Shown here: piece by piece, positions 61,020 to 64,000 of the stretch
Numbering within the stretch: position 1 is the stretch's first letter
How the letters are laid out: each line of letters starts with the position of its first letter
NCBI GenBank assembly: GCA_023512835.1
Contig: CM042090.1
Location: forward strand, 9,221,343-9,285,342
DNA length: 64,000 nucleotides
Reading direction: 5' to 3'
From: Taxillus chinensis
Taxonomy: Eukaryota > Streptophyta > Magnoliopsida > Santalales > Loranthaceae
The notes under the pieces: generated by a model
What the model was told of the DNA's origin: nothing
Databases searched by the model: none
The model's input: the letters and a program-made list of their open reading frames with translations, nothing else
Translations under genes and position numbers: made by a program

Positions 61020-64000
61020 GAGCGTGTTTGGTATGGCATTAGGTTTTTTGTTTTTAAAAGTTATATTTAAAATTCGTATTGAAAAACTATTTCTGAGCTT
61101 TCTAAATACATTTTTTTTTGTTTGGGAAGTGTTTTCGTAATGGGTATTTTTAACGACCGGTCATTACGGTATCCCGTCCAAAGTCATCGTTCAAGGTCGT
61201 GAGTCATGAGACGCAAAATCGAAGTCATCCTGTCAGGTGCCATAGATTCCTAATTCTGCAGTCTCTTCTAGGGTTGTTTCAAACCCACAATCCTTCTGGC
61301 AGTCGCACAACAACAAGCGCCACTGCACATCGTTGGTCTCCTTCACGCAGAAGCAAACGTTGTCCTCTGACTCTCCTGCTGCCGTTGCCGTTGAGCATTC
61401 CTCACATCAAAGCGGACCTCGATTCTGTCCTCTCTCCTTCTCTGCTGCCGTCAAGCATCCCTCAAGCTCGGGTGTCTCCTCTTCCTCTCCCCACAGTCAA
61501 GCCTCCCTCAAATAGACCCCGAGTGTCCCCTCTGTCCTTACTGCTGACGGTGAAGATGTAAGGGAGGTTACTGTGTTTTCTTTTTACTTTGGTTTTGTTA
61601 ATTGTATTTTGTATAGTTCTTTTCTCGGTTTATGTTCATAGGTTAGTGTGTTCCTTAGTGGTATGACACTATAGAATACGTATTCTTTCCATCAAACCTG
61701 CTCATCTAGTATAGAATCCACCGCTGGTCTTGGCCAATAGAGGGTGTAAACCTGCTCATTTTAGTTATAAACCTGCTCATCCATTATTAATAAATATGCT
61801 CATCAGTAGAATATGCTCATTGATTTTATATATAATTTTGATGGTATGACACTAGCATATGTAGCTGAATTATACCATAATTTTGAAATATTTTGACAGA
61901 AAAAGTTGGCAATGTCAGATTCTGAGAGTGACTTTAGTTTTGTTGACTCTGATACATATTGGTCTGAAAGCGAAATTTCAAAAGATGATGTGAATGAGGA
62001 TTCTTGTGATGAGTCAGACAATGGTTCCACTGATGAAATGGATGAGGATGAGTCACTTTCCAATAGTGAGGATGATGAAACTGCAGAGTTTACCGATGAT
62101 TATGAAAGTACTGATGCTAGTGATAATATACAGAATGTCAATGAAAATTTTATTATAACGTCAGTTGATCACGTGAATAAGTTTTACAATAAAAATCCAA
62201 TGCGTACAAGTAAGTTGTCCGGAGATGCTTACATGAAGGAGTTGATGAACGGACATCCAGGGGTTTGTTATGAAATGTTTCGTATGGATATTGATGTACT
62301 GCGGCACCTATGCAATGAGTTGAAAAGGCTTAGGTTTTTAAAAGATGATAAAGGCATTGTTTCAGTAGAAGAATCAGTGGCAATGTTTTTATACATCATA
62401 GGCCACAATACTCGCATGAGAGTTGTTTCTGATCGCTTCCAGCATTCAACTGAAACTGTTCAACGCCGCTTTCGACGTGTACTAGGAGCAATCCATCACT
62501 TGGGGATGATTATGATTAAGCCAGATCCAGGGTGCAATGAACTACCTCTATCCTTGCAAACAAATGCCAAATATTACCCATGGTTTAAGGTACACCTCTT
62601 TAAAGTATTATTTTTGGACATGTAAACAACCATGCATGATGTTAAAGTCTATTATATATGTATTAGCTGTTTGAGAATGCTGATACATACATATGTAATA
62701 GAAATGTGTAGGAGCTATTGATGGCACACATGTCAGTGCCCGTGTTCCAGCTGAGAGGGCAAACTCTTGTCGAGGGAGGAAGCATGTAATTACTCAAAAT
62801 GTCATGTGTGCTTGTGATTTTGATATGAAATTTACCTTCGTCTACTCTGGATGGGAGGGTAGTGCTAATGACTCACGAGTTTTTGAGAAGGCCATCACTA
62901 GTGACAAACATAAGTTCCCATGGCCCGCAGAAGGTTATTAATTACATTATGTAGTTATTTGTTATCCAATCATTGCATTGATTTTACCATACGAAAATTT
63001 ATTGATAAATGTCATATTTTCACATGTAGGATGTTATTATCTTGTCGATAGCGGATATCCAATGGGAGGTACATTCTTACCACCACATAAATCAGTAAGG
63101 TATCACGCTCAAGAATATAGAGGTAGAGCACGTCGTCCCAAAAACAAATCGGAATTATTCAATTATAGGCATTCATCATTGCGGATGGTCATTGAAAGAT
63201 CTTTTGGAGTTTTAAAAGCACGTTTTCCTATTCTAACACACATCCCAAGGTACTCCAATGCTCGCCAACGCATGATTGTCACGGCATGTTGTGCTATTCA
63301 CAATTTCATACGCACATTTGCACGTTCCGATGTGATGTTTACCTTGTGGGAAGACAAAGAAGATCTAGCGGGTATTGAGGGCCTCACACATCAGCGTTGT
63401 GCTCGGGCTATACATGCTCTGAAGCCAGAAGTAGTTGCATCCATGGGAAGACTTCGTGATGAAATGACTGAAATGATGTGGGTAGAGTATTTGAATGGTA
63501 TGTAATATTTGTGATGCATATTTGTTAGCAATATTTTGTTAAGACAATACGTGTAAAGGTAAACATATTTGAATTAGCTTTTTTAAGGCAATATGTGCGA
63601 ACATAAACATATTTGCAATAAGTTCAGGTTTGGGTTGGTGCAGACCTTTTATATTCAAGACACTAGGTAATAAAATTGCTAGAGGTGGATCATTATTTTC
63701 AGAAAAAATTATGTTTTGACTGGGATTTTCCTTTCCTCACTTATTGACCTTAGTTTAGTGATCTTCGCAAGAGGGTAGATTTTGTAGTGTGTGCTTGGGT
63801 GGAGATGGATACATTAAATTTATTTAGAGATGCTATCCCACATGTTGTATATTTCAATCTTAGATCTCTTGAATTTCTTACTTCCCATGCAGCCTTCTTG
63901 AGTCATCTTTAGAATTTGTACCTTTTATTTTCTCATATATGAAAATCATCCCATCATTTACACTATTTATCTTCTGATATAGTTTGAAGATTAGAAGAAT
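61020..64000 (+). mobile_element. PIF/Harbinger DNA transposon, left end and body (right end outside the window)
   Basis: GAGCGTGTTTGGTATGG at 61020 is a typical plant PIF/Harbinger terminus and is preceded by TAA (61017-61019), the expected 3-bp target. The transposase gene follows 0.9 kb later in the same direction. No matching inverted end (CCAAACACGCTC followed by TAA) occurs up to 64000, so the right end and any second gene (a Myb/SANT-type partner is usual in this superfamily) would lie beyond the edge. Confidence 0.75.
61912..63505 (+). CDS. PIF/Harbinger transposase (DDE_4/HARBI1-like nuclease), 3 exons, 461 residues
   Basis: This nuclease would cut and rejoin transposon ends. Exons 61912-62589, 62702-62933 and 63030-63505 are GT-AG, keep phase and total 1386 bases with no stop. 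The first 80 residues are very acidic (Asp/Glu/Ser). Next come a helical DNA-binding-like region (FRMDIDVLRHLCNEL, SVEESVAMFLYIIGHN, FQHSTETVQRRFRRVLGA) and then the catalytic core: KCVGAIDGTHV (D233), GSANDSRVF, YYLVDSGYP (D310), VIERSFGVLKARFP (E359), closing with CCAIHNFIR. All three acidic residues of the DDE triad are present, so it may still be active or be a domesticated gene. The ATG at 61912 is the first in frame. The upstream Pro/Ser-rich frame (61199-61561) does not splice convincingly to it. The gene lies about 0.9 kb inside the element end. Confidence 0.93.

Noticed and set aside
61199..61561. Pro/Ser-rich frame upstream of the transposase, as a possible first exon or host gene
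   Set aside because: It has no family similarity, lies inside the element's 5' region, and I found no splice pair joining it in phase to the transposase start.

Overview
This is a plant nuclear genomic window, most likely from a woody angiosperm; I cannot place it more finely. The evidence is intron-rich genes with GT-AG splicing, plant-type protein families (plant TERT, pectate lyase with WIDHCS and RMPRCR motifs, a PMD-like organelle division factor), AT-rich intergenic DNA and abundant plant mobile elements (Ty1/copia, Ty3/gypsy, LINE, TRIM, PIF/Harbinger, MITE-like). I saw no bacterial features, rRNA, tRNA or CRISPR. Layout from left to right: 1-5.2 kb is AT-rich intergenic DNA with a possible degenerate CACTA element and, on the minus strand, a broken wax-synthase-like gene fragment. 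From 6.0 to 31.3 kb (+) lies a telomerase reverse transcriptase gene (TERT). I could join twelve exons with consistent splice phases into a 1232-residue open frame holding TEN, TRBD, RT and CTE regions and all RT motifs. The gene covers 25.2 kb because its introns carry copia, gypsy, LINE and Harbinger debris and a 633-base tract made only of G and T that looks like an assembly artefact. From 31.3 to 35.5 kb is intergenic DNA with a gypsy relic, a MITE-like element and a complete 629-bp TRIM element (177-bp LTRs, 5-bp target duplication, PBS, polypurine tract). From 36.3 to 39.2 kb (+) is a six-exon, divergent VPS24/CHMP3-like ESCRT-III gene whose first intron appears to begin with GC and whose C-terminus is lysine-rich. 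From 39.2 to 44.4 kb I see no gene. From 44.4 to 45.3 kb (-) is a single-exon coiled-coil, tail-anchored protein like PEROXISOMAL AND MITOCHONDRIAL DIVISION FACTOR, with telomere-like repeats just upstream. From 48.7 to 53.6 kb (+) is a decayed Ty1/copia element with both LTRs. From 55.2 to 59.9 kb (-) is a four-exon pectate lyase with a hydrophobic C-terminal tail. From 61.0 kb to the right edge (+) is a PIF/Harbinger element whose three-exon transposase has an open frame and a complete DDE triad; its right end lies outside the window. The host genes have unrelated jobs (telomere synthesis, membrane remodelling, organelle division, wall pectin cleavage), so no functional cluster is implied. 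The most notable points are the TE-filled but coding-intact TERT gene, a probable retroposon insertion that duplicated the TERT exon 3 splice acceptor, a Harbinger element nested in a LINE tail in TERT intron 2, the GC-AG intron and altered tail of the VPS24-like gene, and the intact-looking Harbinger transposase.
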